A stretch of 64,000 bases of DNA from positions 78,434,400 to 78,498,399 of the forward strand of contig OY829328.1 in NCBI GenBank assembly GCA_963691655.1. Direction: 5' to 3'. Below, one piece after another: positions 37,257-49,861 of the stretch. The notes under the pieces were generated by a model. That model searched no databases. It saw only the letters and a program-made list of their open reading frames with translations, and was not told the origin of the DNA. This stretch comes from Toxonevra muliebris (lineage: Eukaryota > Arthropoda > Insecta > Diptera > Pallopteridae). The first letter of the stretch is position 1, and every line of letters starts with the position of its first letter. A program made the position numbers and the translations under genes.

Positions 37257-37846
37257 TATTTATAAGTATTACCTGCAAATATCAGATTAGTCCACATAAA
37301 TAAAGTATATCTATCCACAATATAGAATAATACAATATGCAAAATAATCTCGAACAATAAAGTGATCAGTAAAATAATAAGACCTGCCAGAAGGTGACTT
37401 CTTTTTTCCTTTTAGCAAACAAAGATTAAAAATATACATTAATTAATAAATATTAAAAATAAATCATAAAACTATTGTATATTATATTTACTATAACTAT
37501 GGCACTGAAAATCATCGTGACAGCCATAAATTCAGTAAGGAATATGATAAAATATATGACTAAATACCAAAAAGGTTTATCATAATCTGAAATACAAAAA
37601 ATTGAAGAAGAAATTTTCAATTATCAGAAAGCAATCATCGATCAATCAATGTCAACGAGAAATTTTATTTTATTTTTATTTATTTTTTTTTTTTTTTTTA
37701 TATTTACCCAATTCTTCTTGATCTACTCGATCGACTTTAAGATCTGGATATTGCAATAGAAAACTATGGAATATAGCAATTGTAAATGATTTAAAATAGA
37801 AAATAACTGCAACGAATAATCCTCGGACTTTCGGTTTATGAGGCAT
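37253..37846 (-). CDS. Gene B: small four-TM membrane protein, 3 exons, 129 aa
   Basis: I join exons 37846-37708, 37586-37492 and 37408-37253. Donors are gtaaat and gtaaat; acceptors are tatttcag and gctaaaag. Introns are 121 and 83 nt, phases 1 and 0. The protein starts MPHKPKVRGLF. An upstream in-frame Met at 37891 adds only a lysine-rich stretch absent from gene A. Hydrophobic segments fall at about 10-31, 53-76, 84-108 and 112-125. Exon 2 starts with DYDKPFWY. The third segment carries EIILH, followed by RYTLFMWTNLIF, nearly identical to gene A. It is a tandem paralogue of gene A, 320 bp upstream on the same strand. The stop codon falls in a MITE-like repeat. The family is not recognised; function unknown. 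Confidence 0.8.
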
Positions 37847-38165
37847 TAGTTTTTTTTTTTTTGTTTTGTTTTTATTTTGACATCTTTTCAAAAAGTTTTG
37901 TATTTTGAAAACAAAAACATATGTTTCTGAGTAAGTGAGAAATATTCAAAAAAAAAATTCACATTTATAGGTACATGAAATTTGTAACTCTTGGATATTT
38001 CAAGACACACGCATCCAACGATCTTGAACTGAAGATGAAGATAATCTGCTTGCTATGTTTTATTTGATTTGTGAATAATTTTGTAATTGTTCATAATTTA
38101 AAAAGAAAATATAAACAGGAATCATATATGCCACTAGAATTTAAAAAAAAAAATTAAAAAAAATT

Positions 38166-38738
38166 TTATAAATTAGGTTGTCTACTATTCTGATTATTAA
38201 TCATTGACATACCACCAAAAATAAGATTAGTCCACATAAAGTAAGTATATCTTGTCATATAAAAACATAATACCATATGAAGTATTATATCAAGCGATAA
38301 AGCAATTATTAAGGCAATAAGCGCAACTACATAGATTTTTGGTTTTTGCTTTAAAAAAAAAATATATATATATAAAGTTAAGTAAAAAATGTATTAGTAT
38401 TATATAAGCTGGTCACCTTATTCTTTTCTTACCTTACGTATCTCACAAAAAATATTCAATACCGCTGTTAATTCGATTATAAATAATACCATACAAAGTT
38501 CAATATACCAAAAGGGTTTAGCATAATCTAGAATAATGGGACCTCGATAATTAGTCCACAAAAAAATAAAATCAGCTTTCAGTCTTCTCTTACCAAACTC
38601 TCCTGGTTGTTGTTGTTGTTGTTGTCTGCCTCCTTTAATTTCCGGATTTCGCAAGAGATAACTCCCTAGAAATGCTATTGCTAAGGTCTTAATAAAATAT
38701 AAAACTCCACAAATTAGTCCAAGCGTTCTCAGTGACAT
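38166..38738 (-). CDS. Gene A: small four-TM membrane protein, 3 exons, 140 aa
   Basis: Exons are 38738-38594, 38527-38433 and 38348-38166. Introns are 66 and 84 nt, with donors gtaaga/gtaaga and acceptors attctag/tttaaag, phases 1 and 0. The start MSLRTLGLICG is the first Met. Segment 1 is about residues 6-29, followed by a loop with six Gln (39-44). Exon 2 starts DYAKPFWY, segment 2 spans about 55-77, and segment 3 about 86-111 contains DIILH. Then RYTYFMWTNLIF leads into segment 4. The C-terminus is polar (NNQNSRQPNL). Intron 1 has no stop and is divisible by three, so an unspliced form would add 22 residues. The exon pattern matches genes B and C exactly in phase. It is probably an integral membrane protein of insects; I do not recognise the family. 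Confidence 0.82.
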
Positions 38739-39039
38739 TATATTCTGTCAGCGCGATTAAGTGGAAATGTAAGAATTTTTAGAAAATAATAGAAATACAA
38801 AAAAAAAAAAACTTAAAAAAAAAACAATTATGAAAAGTCATTTAGATTCATATGATTGTGAAGCCGAAAGCTAATGTGATTTATACTTAGAAGAGTTCGA
38901 CAAACTAGTTAAAGTCAGGTAAAATTGCGGTGTGGCTTCAGGTATTCACGCTACAATCGAATCCTAGAAATATGAGCGAAAAAAAGATAGATACAGATCC
39001 TTTAACAGTAGAAATCGGCAATTAAAAAGCGCAGGATTT

Positions 39040-41890
39040 AGGATTTGGTTAAATACTTTGAAGCATAAGTATTCTAAAGAATAATAAAATTGTAAAATCC
39101 AATGAGTCAGATAGCAAACCAAATCAAAACAAAACCCAGATCCAAAACAGTTCAAAAAATTTGAACTCATTTCAGGCAGTCTAAAACTGAAGCCAAAATT
39201 CAAACTTAATCAAGAAAAATCAGACTAAAACTTAGTGTGAAATTCAGGCCAAATCAAAATTCAGACCCAAAATCAGACAAACAATCAGATCAGAAAATTG
39301 ATATCAAAACTTAGACCAATGTGACCACCGTGAAATTCCGAACAAACTCCAAACCAATACCAAAGAGTCCAATCATTATTCAAACCAAACTTCAGCACAA
39401 AAATAGTCCCGGTGAGATCAAAAGTAGAGCAAAGCTGAAATCATAATTCAAAATAAAAGCAGCCTCAATGCAGCCTATATTTCAAACTAAAATCCAAACC
39501 TGACCAAAAAAATTAGACCAAACTTCTATTAAAAAATCAGAACTAAGTTTTGACTTAAGTTTAGACCAAAATTCTATTCAAAAATCAGAACTAAGTTTTG
39601 ACTTAAATTTAGACCAAAATTCTATTCAAAAATCAGAACTAAGTTTTGACTTACATTCATAGGAAAATCAGACCAAAATTCAAACCAAAAGCCAGACCAA
39701 AATTCTGGCCAAAAATTAGGCCAAAAGTAGACCAAAGGACAAACCAAAATTCAAAATTAAAGCAGTCCCAATTAAGACCAAAATTGGGACTAATAAGAGA
39801 AAAATTCAGACCATAATTCAAACTAAAATCCAGATCAAAAATCACACTAAAATTCAGACCAAATATCAGGCTAAAGCTTAGCACAATTTTTAGACCAAAG
39901 TCCAGTACAAATTTCAACAAATTTTAAGATCAAAATATAGACCAAACGCAGAACAAAGCAAACCAAAATTCGGATCAAAGGAGCAGGCCAAAAATAAGAC
40001 AAAAAGGCCTAAAAAATGGAAACCGAAATTAACATCAATAATAGAAAAATTTAGACTATAATTCAGACCCAATTTCAGACCGAAATTAGATCAAAAGCAG
40101 TCAAAAACTCAGTCCAAATTTAGACCAAATAAATAATTTAAGATCAAAATTCAAATTATCAATTAGACCAAAACTCAGACTAAAAATTAAATCTATACTC
40201 AAACCAAAGTTCATATCAAGATACCGACCAAAAATTCGAACTAAAATTCAGAACAAAATGCAGACCCGAAACAGACCGAAACTTAGATAAAAAATCAGAT
40301 CAAATATAGGTTTATATTTACACAAAAATCAAATCAAAAGCCATTCAAAATGAGACAAAATTCAGCCAAAAATCAGACAAAAATTCAAAACAAATTCAGT
40401 CTCAAAATCAGACAAATAATCAGATCAAAACTGAGGTAAAAACTTAGACCAAATTCAATGAAAAAATCACACCAAAATCCTAACCAAAAGTTAGACCATT
40501 GTTCAAACCAAACTTTAGACTAAAAATAGTTTCAGTGAGGTCAAAAGTAGACCAAAGCTCTATCCACAATTCATACTAAAAGTAGTTTCAATTTAGACAT
40601 AAATTGGGACTAATAATAAAACAAATTTAGACTATAATCAAACAACTCAAACCTTACCAAAAAATTCAGACCAACCTTCAGACCAAAACTCAGCCCAATT
40701 CGTAGAACAAAGTTCAGTATAAATTCAGACTAATTTTTAGACCAAAATCTTGACTAAAAGCAACCCCAAAAATCGGACCAAAAAATATTTGAAAGTTCTG
40801 ACCAAACTAACTAAAAGTAGACTAAAACTCAGAGAAAATTTTAGAAAAAAATCAGCTCAAATTTAGACCAGAATTCAGGCCAACAGTAAAATAAATTTAG
40901 ACCAAAGTTCAAGTTATAATTCAGACCAAGGACTAGACCAAAATTCAGACCGAAAATCACATCAAAACTCAGACTAAAGTTTCGACCAAAACAGAGACTC
41001 GAATTTTAATTAAAATTCAGAGCAAAATCCTGACCCAAAGCAAACCGAAATTCGGAAAAAAATAAGATCAAATAAAATATAGGTCGATATTCCCACAAAA
41101 ATCAAATTCAAAAAGCAATTCAAAATTAGGCAAAAATTCAGTCAAAAATCAGACCAAAATCCAAACCAAAAATTAAGCCATTGCTCAAACCAAACTTCAG
41201 ACCAAAAATAGTCTCGATGAGGTCAAAACCAAAACCCAATCCAAAATTCAAACTAGAAGTAGTTAAATTTTTGACTAAAATTAGGACTAATAATAAAAAA
41301 ATTCAGACTTTAATCAAAAAACTCAGACAAAAAATCACACCAAACATAAGTCTAAACATCAGAAATTGATAGACCAAAGTTCAGTACTAATTCAGACCAA
41401 TTTTTAGATCAAAATCCTGACCGAAATTCGGGCCAAAATCCAGGCCAAAAATCGGACCAAAAAACATTTAAAAGTTCAGACCGAACTCCAGGTTCAAATC
41501 AAACTAAAAGCAGCCCAAAACTAAAGCCGAAATTTAGAACAAAATCAGTTCAAATTAAGACCAAAATTGAGATCAATAGTAAATTAAATTTAGACCAAAG
41601 TTCAAGTTATAATTCAGACCAAAATTCAGACCAAAAATTGCAACAAAACGGAGACCAAAGTTCTGACCAAACAGAGGCTCTAATATTAATTAAAATTCAA
41701 ACCAAAATCCCGACCGAAAGCAGACCGAAATTCGGATAAAAAATTAGATCATATATAGGTCAATATTCACAAAAAAAATCAAATCAAAAGCCATTCAAAA
41801 TTAAGCAAAATTCAGTCAAAAATCAAACCAAAAGTCAAACCAATTTCAGACCAAAAATTCAGACAAAACACAGACCGAAATCTATTATCA
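39040..41890. repeat. 12-bp degenerate array, block 3
   Basis: The longest block of the accaaaattcag family (~2.85 kb), upstream of genes B and A. Some higher-order repetition is visible, for example a ~60-bp unit 'ctattcaaaaatcagaacta' three times at 39520-39655. Frames on either strand are repeat artefacts. Confidence 0.9.
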
Positions 41891-42367
41891 AGCTTTCTGA
41901 ACGTAAGTTATCTATAAAATGGCCCTATAATTTCAAATTTAATGAAGGCAAACATCAGCGTCGTTGGTAGGTTTTTTTTAAAGTTATAACTACTGCCACT
42001 ACTATTATCACAGAGCAGCCCATGGAGGGTCTAGACCTCATTAAAAGTTATAAGCATTCACATTTTTTTGAGATGCTGTAGTCTCCATAGCCCCTGTTTC
42101 TCTTTTTTGGATCCGCTAATAAAACTTAATACCATCTTAAAATGCATACAAACCGAATGAACTTAAACTGATAATGAAAACCAGCAAAGTTATGAGCAAC
42201 TTTCGACTTACAAAATGGGCAACATTAGTGGGTCTCTGAGGAGAGGGGTGAGATATCACTTATGCATTAACCACCTCTCAGCAATTATAATGAATTAAAA
42301 GACTTTCCGAAGAAATGAAAAACCTAAAACGTCCCTTGCGCTATAGTATAATAATTTTTACCATATA

Positions 42368-43467
42368 TTGGGAGTATGAATGTATAAACTCGTAATTGTG
42401 ACTAACTTCATATCTATCATACGCGCCATTTTTTTTGACAGTGACAGCTAATCTATCTCGAAGAGCGCCAAAAATACTATAAGAATTGATCTGTCAAATA
42501 ATTTTCATAATTTTACAAAAGTGTTTTACTATAGCTGAAAATGTTGAATTTCGTGCCAACAAAACAGGAAGTTTTAATTTGCTTCTTCCATTTAAAGAAA
42601 AACGCAACTGAAGCACATCGTTTACTCGCTGAAGCTTATCCTGACTGTGCTATAGACGTTAGAATGTGTCAGGTGTGGTATGCCCGTTTCAAAAGTGGTG
42701 ATTTTGATGTGGAAGACAGGGAACGTTCAGGCGGCCCGAAAAAGTTCGAAGATGAAGAATTGAAGGCATTACTCGAAGAAGATTCATGTCAAATGCAACA
42801 AGAACTTGCAGAATCTTTAGGAGTTGATCAATCAACCATTTCTAAACGATTATAAGCATTGGGAATGATTCAAAAGCAAGGAAATTGGGTGCCGTACGAA
42901 TTGAAGCCGAGAGATGTCGAACGACAGACAAGAAAAGGTTTTCTGCATCGTATTGTGACTGGCGATGAAAAGTGGATATGTTACGATGGTGAGATATGAA
43001 AGGTGTCGTGTATTATGAGCTGTTAAAACCGAATGAAACGATCACTGGCGACCGCTACCGACTACAATTGATGCATTTGAGTCGAGCATTAAAGGATAAG
43101 AGGCCAGAATATGAGAATAGACACGACGAAGTTATTCTTCAGCACGACAATGCTCGGCCGCATGTTGCAAGGCAAGTAAAAACGTACTTGGAAACGCTAA
43201 AATGGGAAGTGCTACCCCACCCGCCGTATTCTCCAGACATTGCTCCTTCTGATTACCACTTGTTCCGATCGATGACACATGGCCTGGCTGAACAGTACTT
43301 CCGTTCTTTCGCAGAACTCAAAAAATGGGTCGATTCGTGGATAGTCTCAAAAGATGAGGAGTTCTTTCGACGTGGAATCCGTACGCTACCAGAAAGATGG
43401 GAAAAGGTTGTGGCTAACGATGGACAATACTTTAAGAATAAATTTATAGTCAATTTTTCACAATAAA
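42368..43467 (+). pseudogene. Mariner copy with intact 5' TIR, internally deleted
   Basis: The 5' terminal repeat starts ttgggagtatgaatg (42368-42394), preceded by TA. The transposase begins MLNFVPTKQEVL at 42541. It runs through the HTH region (ATEAHRLLAEAYPDC, QVWYARFKSGDF, QQELAESLGVDQSTISKRL) to a TAA stop at 42853-42855. Beyond the stop, ALGMIQKQGNW and then VTGDEKW (first Asp) follow. There are deletions of ~35 bp, between two gaacgac copies, and ~100 bp. From 42996 the frame stays open to 43466 with LQHDNARPHVARQV and PPYSPDIAPSDYHLFRSM, so the second and third Asp are intact (DD34D). The 3' terminal repeat is missing. It is inactive. Confidence 0.93.
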
Positions 43468-44666
43468 TGTTAAAAAGTTCTAGATTAACATGTATTAAGC
43501 AGTATCCTTTAATCAGGACAGTTATATCACATTAACATCGACTGTCAAAAATTAGTGGATAAAGGACTGAACCAGAAGTTTCGGATTTGTAGATTAGGAC
43601 TTTAACCTATTTATGTTCTAACACTAGCTGATCCAAAGATTTCCTATGGAGGTGATGTTTAATTTGTTCGTGCCATAAAATTTTGGTTTTGATTCGTGGC
43701 CAATATTTAAAGTTTATGAAATTTTCATCGATAAGGCGGGTGGAAGGGCGAGAGGGGAGGTGAATTAATCCTAAAACCTCCTCCCTTGGACCCCCTAGTA
43801 TGTACCTTCATCGTTTCGATATTACATTGAATATGATGCAATCCAACTACCTTTAGTTTTGTAAGTATAGGCTTAATGCATTGTTTGAATTATTTCATAT
43901 CTGGAAAGAGCATTAATAAGCAAAAGATGCTAATATGAGATGGTAAAAAGCAACAATAACAAAAGCAAAAAAAAAAAAAAACCTGGAAGAGAAAAATTCC
44001 ACACAACTTTAATCGACTCAACAATTCGTGCGAAATAAGTTTTTAAGTGATTATGCCATAGATGCACATCGACATGTGTGTGTGTGTGTTTGTGTTTGTG
44101 TAGCACGTACGCATTTAAAGGTAGATATATGGAAGATATTTTCAGTTTTATATAACTAGACTATGTAGATATATTTCACAAAATAGCTCCTCATCAAAAT
44201 TTGAAAAGTTAGTTCAGCTCAGTCAGTCAGTTTTCTGACTGTTTGCAAGCCTTCCTGACTACCTACCTATCTCTCTACCAGTTTGTATTCTTGACTGCAT
44301 TTATGTAGTTGATTGTAATGCTTGTGTGTATTTTAGCTTGTAGATGCATATTTACTTGCCAGCTTCAGTTGCATTTAATTTGTGTTAACTTCATTGATTT
44401 CTTCGCTTGCGTTCATTTAGAGTTACTGGCATGAATGAAAGCAGCATCAGTATCAGCAACAGCTCCACTATTATACCAATATTTACTATGAAGCTTTGTA
44501 TGTGTGTGTGTGGTACCTATTTAAATTCGCTGTAGTGTAATGGTAATTTGAAAGTAGCTTTAATGTTAACTTGCCCTATTATACAATGTTGTAGATATGT
44601 ATGTGCATATACAGACATGTACTTGTAGTTATTGACATAGAAATATCATACATAATATTATTTTGT

Positions 44667-45318
44667 ATATGGGGAATTCCATACCAGATCGGCGGTGATC
44701 AGCAAACCAAGTCTCAGATTTGATTTAAATTCTTAGGGATTGAAGAAAAACTTGGTTTCATCAATTCCCCCAGCCAACTGTCGTACAGTGTTATGATTGC
44801 TTACTGAATTAAAGAAAATTACTTAAATTTTCATGAGTTTTTTTTTTTTCAAATACTCCTTTACTAAAACGTCCATAATTTCTAAATTTCTTGAGTCCGC
44901 ATCACGAAAAAAGAAACAAAAAATGTTTTGGAAGAGTTTCAATTATAAGTGTGATTTTTTCAAATTTTTAAAAAATCGCGAAATTTAAAAAAAAAAAATA
45001 CTTTTGTGAAAAAAAAATTTTCCTAAAAATTTTGCTCCGAAATTTTTTTTTTTTTTAATTTTTTCGAGAGATACTTTAGATATAATTATGTTTAAAATTT
45101 TTCAGATTTTTATCTCAATCCAGTTTGGAGATATTCAAAAATTAAGAGCAAGGAACCTTTTTTTTTTGGTACGTACTGTAAAATCCTCAAAAAAGCCAAA
45201 AAAAAAAAAATTAATTTTTGAATTTTACCGTTACTTAGATGCCTCTTAAATCTCTAGAAATTTGAATGAAATCTAAATCATGATTGATCACCGCCGCTCT
45301 GAAATGGAACTACCCATA
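44667..45318. mobile_element. 650-bp MITE with ~34-bp inverted ends
   Basis: The left end, tatggggaattccataccag followed by atcggcggtgatca, matches the complement of the right end (45285-45318), tatgggtagttccatttcag followed by agcggcggtgatca. The interior is A/T-run rich and non-coding. No transposase is present and the superfamily is unknown. Confidence 0.7.
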
Positions 45319-45583
45319 TATTTCAATGCAAAGTTTTGAATGTTATTGAATTCAACTTGACATTGAATTTAATAGAATGGTTTTTGAAAATGAGCAGAAA
45401 TATTTCGGTAGATATTTATAATGAATTATTTAGCTTTTGATAATGTCGTTTGCAACTTAATGTGAACTTCAAAGTATTCTTCATAATTTATAAAAATTAA
45501 TGTTACTACTTTTTGAACCATTTACGAGGCTCAGAAAGTTCTGCTTGCGGAACACGATTCGAAATTTTTCATGGGAAATTTTT

Positions 45584-47630
45584 TCCCAATTTTTCTTAAC
45601 CATTTGTTCTATAGGGTTTTTCTAAAAAAAAAATGCTTAAAATTAAAAAATCCCAAAAGAAGGGGAATGGAAGTGAGTGGAATCGATCGTGTGAAGTAAA
45701 AAATTTCAAAAAAATTTTTATTTCCCGGGTACACCTAATTTTAGGTAATGGTATTTTGAAAAACCGAAGAGCTACAAAAATTCAGATCTAGTTTGCCATA
45801 GACTCAGCGACCTGAATTTAATCCAAAATACTTCTGGAATCCCTACTTAGGCGTGAAAAATTAAGTTTTTTGCATTGAAGATTTTTTTATAATTTTTTTT
45901 GTCAAAATTATAGAGCCAACGAGAAAATTTTTACTTTAAAAATCGCTAACCTCAAACCCAGGAGGTTGGAAAAGTTTTTGATTTTGGGTACTATCCTTAA
46001 TTTTTTACTAAGAATACTTTTCCCAAAGTATGAGTGTTATTTTTCTCAACCGTTTGTTCCGTAGAGTTGGGCTAAAAAAAGCTTGTTAACGAGGTATATT
46101 CCAGGTTATGTCCCAAACCTGAAAAGCTGGGGGTTTTCAGACCCCGGATTCAGCAATCCCAAAAACATATAGTAAACATGGTCTGACCTCCAGAACCGAA
46201 AAAAATTTTTTTTTGTGTGGCTGTGTTATTGTCAGTTTTCTCAACCGTTTGTTCTGTAGGTACGGGCAAAAAAAAAAAAAACAAATTGTTAAAAATCTCC
46301 AAATCAGGGTAAGAGGTCTAGTTGGGTCTGTAGTATGTGAAGAAAAACTTTTTAAAATTTCAACTCAAATAACTTTTGGTCTCACATCAGATTCGTAATG
46401 TTTTAAATTAATTATGTTAGGACAATTTTGTTTCCCAGTTACTCCAACTTTAGCTTATGGTATTTTGAAAAAGCAAAGAGTCGGGTCCGGTGACCCCAAA
46501 TTGATTCAGAACACTTTTTGAATCTTTATTTGAGCGTGAAAAGTTGAGCTTTTTACAGTGCTTACTTTTTTATATTTTCTGTGTGAAAATTATAGACTAA
46601 AAGAGAAAATTTTGACTTTAGAAGTCGTTAACCCGAAACCCAAGTGACTGGGTTAGTTCTTTTATTTGGGTACTCTGTCTAATTTTTCATAGGGAATACT
46701 TTTCCCGAAGAATTATTGTCACTTTTCTCACCCGTTTGCTCTGTAGGGTCGGGCTAAAAAAAAAACTTGTTAAAAATCTTTAAACCAGGGTTAGGGGTCT
46801 AGTGGGGTCTGTAATAGAGGAAAAAAAATTTCAACTTAAATAACTTTTGTTTGTGTTTTAAATTAATTATTTTAGGACAATTTTGTTTCCCAGTTATTCC
46901 AACTTAAGCTCATGGCATTTTGAAAAAGCAAAGAGCTGCAAAAAATTCGATCATAAATTTATGATCTGTGGCCCCAGATTAATCCAGAACACTTCTTAAA
47001 TACCCATTTGGGAAAGAAAATTTGTATTTTTTTTAGTGCCGTCTTTAAATACATTTTCTTTGAGAAATTTATTTATAGTAAAAGAGAAATATGGAATTTC
47101 GGAGTCGTTAACCCTAAAACCAAGGGGTTCGGAAAGCTCATTCGTTTTGGTACTCCTTCTAATTTTGTATGGGGAATATTTTTGCGAAGAATGATTTTCA
47201 TTTTTCTCAACCATTTGCTTTGTGGGGGCTAAAAAAAAAAAAAAACTTGGTAAAAAATCCTCAAAACTAGCGGGAAAGATCCGTAGTGTAAGAGTTAAAA
47301 AAAATTTCAGAATTTCATGACAAATAACTTTTGGTCTCACACCACATCTGTAATGTTCAAATTTAATATTAATGTGAGACAATTTTGTTTCCCAGGTATA
47401 TCAAACTTTAGGTATTTTGAAAACGCGAAGAACTGAAAAAATCCGATAACACACTCGTGATCAACCTAAATTAATTCAGGACAATTCTTGAATCCTCATT
47501 TAGTCATGAAAAATTTATGTTTATACCTGCGTTTTTTTTATAGAAAAAATAAGTGAAAATTTTTACTTTTCGAGTCGTTGACCCCAAAATAGAGGGTTGG
47601 GGAAGTTCTATTTTTAAATTTTTTATCTTG
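45584..47630. repeat. ~480-bp tandem repeat, four to five units
   Basis: The anchor 'ttctcaaccgtttgttctgtagg' recurs at about 45586, 46035, 46236, 46723 and 47204. A second anchor, 'ggacaattttgtttcccag', recurs at 46420, 46874 and 47370. The spacing is about 480 bp once the insert at 46083-46226 is removed. Open frames here are short and not conserved between units. The array ends where a transposase fragment begins. Confidence 0.8.
46083..46226. mobile_element. Half copy of the foldback-like element
   Basis: It matches the right half of the element at 6628-7257: caggttatgtcccaaacctg, then ggattcagcaatcccaaaaa, then acatggtctgacctccag, ending tgtggctgtg and followed by tta. It is inserted in one unit of the ~480-bp array. 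Confidence 0.75.
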
Positions 47631-47635
47631 TTTTT

Positions 47636-48202
47636 ACCAGTGGACTATTCTCGTTCCGGAATATATATGTACCAATTACGCCGCCTGCCAAAATCCACAC
47701 CAAACAATACGTTTCTCCGGATACAATGGAAACTCTTGATACTGCAACGGATTATTTTCGACCCAAATGCGACAGTTTTACTTGCTTACGAAGACGTTCA
47801 ACCAAATATGTGCTTAATCACTGAAGATGATTTTTTCGCTAAAATTTAGATCCGTTTCCAACTGCTCCAGAGCACAATTAGGATTCATGCACAAGTCTTT
47901 TCGCAAACTTCGCTAACTTAAGGTAACAGAGAGGCCAACTCCTTGTGCACGACGAGGAATCGAGAGTTTTGAGTCTTCAGTCATACTTTCAGCAACAGGA
48001 GCACTTGCTCGATTGGCAACCGATCTGCTTTGCTCGAATTCCGCGATTCGTTTAAATATTGATCGGTTGTTTGGGCGATCAGTTCAGCCATAAAGATTTC
48101 GTAGCTCGCTAAAAGTTTGGCGAACAGAACATGAATTTTTTTTATAATAAATTTTAACAATTTCGACGCGTTGTTGAAAGGTGTTTCCATATCAAATTCC
48201 AT
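47636..48202 (-). pseudogene. IS630/Tc1-type transposase remnant
   Basis: Read from the Met at 48202, in frames that shift, the translation gives FQQRVEIVKIYYKKNSCSVR, then QTFSELRNLYG, then VAESMTEDSKLSIPRRAQGVG. This is the N-terminal HTH and linker of a transposase family common in insects. After an internal deletion it continues ALEQLETD-like, then FSEKIIFSD, a stop, AHIWLNVF, and YPEKRIVWCGFWQAA. FSD holds the first catalytic Asp; the stop replaces the usual Glu. The C-terminal half with the other catalytic residues is missing. It abuts a LINE fragment at 48203. Confidence 0.8.
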
Positions 48203-48204
48203 AA

Positions 48205-48930
48205 GGCTTCAGGGTGGCTTGTCGCAACCTTTTAGTTCAATCACAGGAGTAAAACAAGGCGACCCATTACCGTCAACACTTTTCGTCTTTGCTTTAGAAA
48301 AATTAGCTCGACCTAAGTTTTTCAGGTACTATAAACACTAAATCTTCTCAACAATTGGCCTTTGCCGACGATATCGACCTGATAAGTCGAAACATAAACA
48401 GCTTAAAAGAAGACTTTCTAAAATTGTTAGCACCCGGACAAAAAATGGGACTACAACTTAATGAACACAAGACCAAGTACATGCTTTCAAATTGCCAAAT
48501 TGGGCCGCTTCGAGAGAAAAATATTAAGAAGGATCTTCGGTGATTTTAGAGAGGAAGACGGAACGGACTGAGCTGAACGATATAAAAATCATCGACTACT
48601 TTAAGATAGAACGACTAAGATAATATGTAGCTGAATTTCAGAAGGGTCACTTGTTGGGTAGTGCGCTACCCCAACGTCCTTTTTTTTAAAAAAAAAAAAA
48701 GGATAAAATAAATAAAAAATAAAATCAATCACAACTAACAGAAAACGAGGACGTCCAAAAATAAGATGGTCACACAATGTACACGAAGGCTTGAAAAACT
48801 GGAGAACGATGGCAAAAGATCGCAATGTCTGGAGGCAAAAACTGTGGGCGGCCAAGGTTTAACAAGGACCGTCGCGCCAAAAATGATGATGTTGAAAAGT
48901 GTAGCCCTCCATGGCAAAATGGAGACTATG
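48205..48930 (+). pseudogene. LINE reverse transcriptase fragment
   Basis: The reading GGLSQPFSSITGVKQGDPLP, then STLFVFALEKLA, shifts frame. It resumes QLAFADDIDLISRNINSLKE, then MGLQLNEHKTKYMLSN, covering RT motifs B, C and D; the FADD catalytic box is intact. Further on come RILRRIFGDFREEDG and, at 48747-48860, RKRGRPKIRWSHNVHEGLKN then WRTMAKDRNVWRQKLW, the usual C-terminus of this LINE group. About 100 bp of A-rich sequence interrupts it. It is inactive and 5' truncated, with frameshifts. Confidence 0.85.
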
Positions 48931-49861
48931 ACAGAAGACAAAAGCCGAAGAATGACAGTGCTGCCATCCTAGCAATAAACTGTCAAAGTTCGGATAAAGC
49001 TATTGAAAAAACCTTTAAATCATTCCAGTGCTAATAAACTCGTCCGAATCAATCAGCTATTCAGTGTCTGATCTGGACTGTATTTGAAGATATATAATCC
49101 TTTAATAAAAACCATTCCCAACTTCGAGAGTTATATCTGCAATAGTTGATATTGCGTATTCAAGAACTGTCCCAAAAATTATAGATTTTTTCTATGATGC
49201 TCTTAAGGTTCTATATCAAATTTAAGACCTTAAGAGCATCTTCTTGGCACCGAGCGGTGATAGATTTATCGATTTCTCATAAGTTTCTTTATAGATGTTC
49301 AGTTTGTCCTATTTTTATTCCCTAGTCTACAGTTGTTGGTTAGTAATTTTTACGATGAAAAGAGCAGCCATCTCCTAACTAAACAAAGTTCTTCTTATTA
49401 ATGAGGTCAAAATAATTTTAAAAAAATTCAAAAACTATCCGGGAAGACTTTAACCGGGAACATGACGGTGAATTTTAACTTAAAGATGTTTGCTCTCGAA
49501 AAACATTAGGCACGCCTTGGCAAAGAACTTTTTAGCGTTCATTGTGAAAGAGATCAGGAACTTGCCGGACAAACTAAACGTACCAGGGCTAAATAGAATC
49601 GTAATACAAAAAAACTTTCTGGATTTAAGATTAAATTCGACTGCAGTTTCATACGTTCCCCGGTAGGATCAAATATATTTTATTTAAAATTCACTTATGT
49701 AGAATTTTCCAATCGAATAGAAAATTTTTTTTACTTGTTTTTCAAATTCAAAATTAATTTCATTTTTCAATCATCAATCAATTTGATTTATAAATAATTG
49801 TAAATATTTCAATTTAAAATAAAAAGAGAATTTAAAAAATATATATATATATATATATAAA

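Noticed and set aside
39657..39920. 87-codon minus-strand frame, Phe/Leu/Gly-rich
   Set aside because: The reverse strand of the 12-bp array, not a membrane protein.
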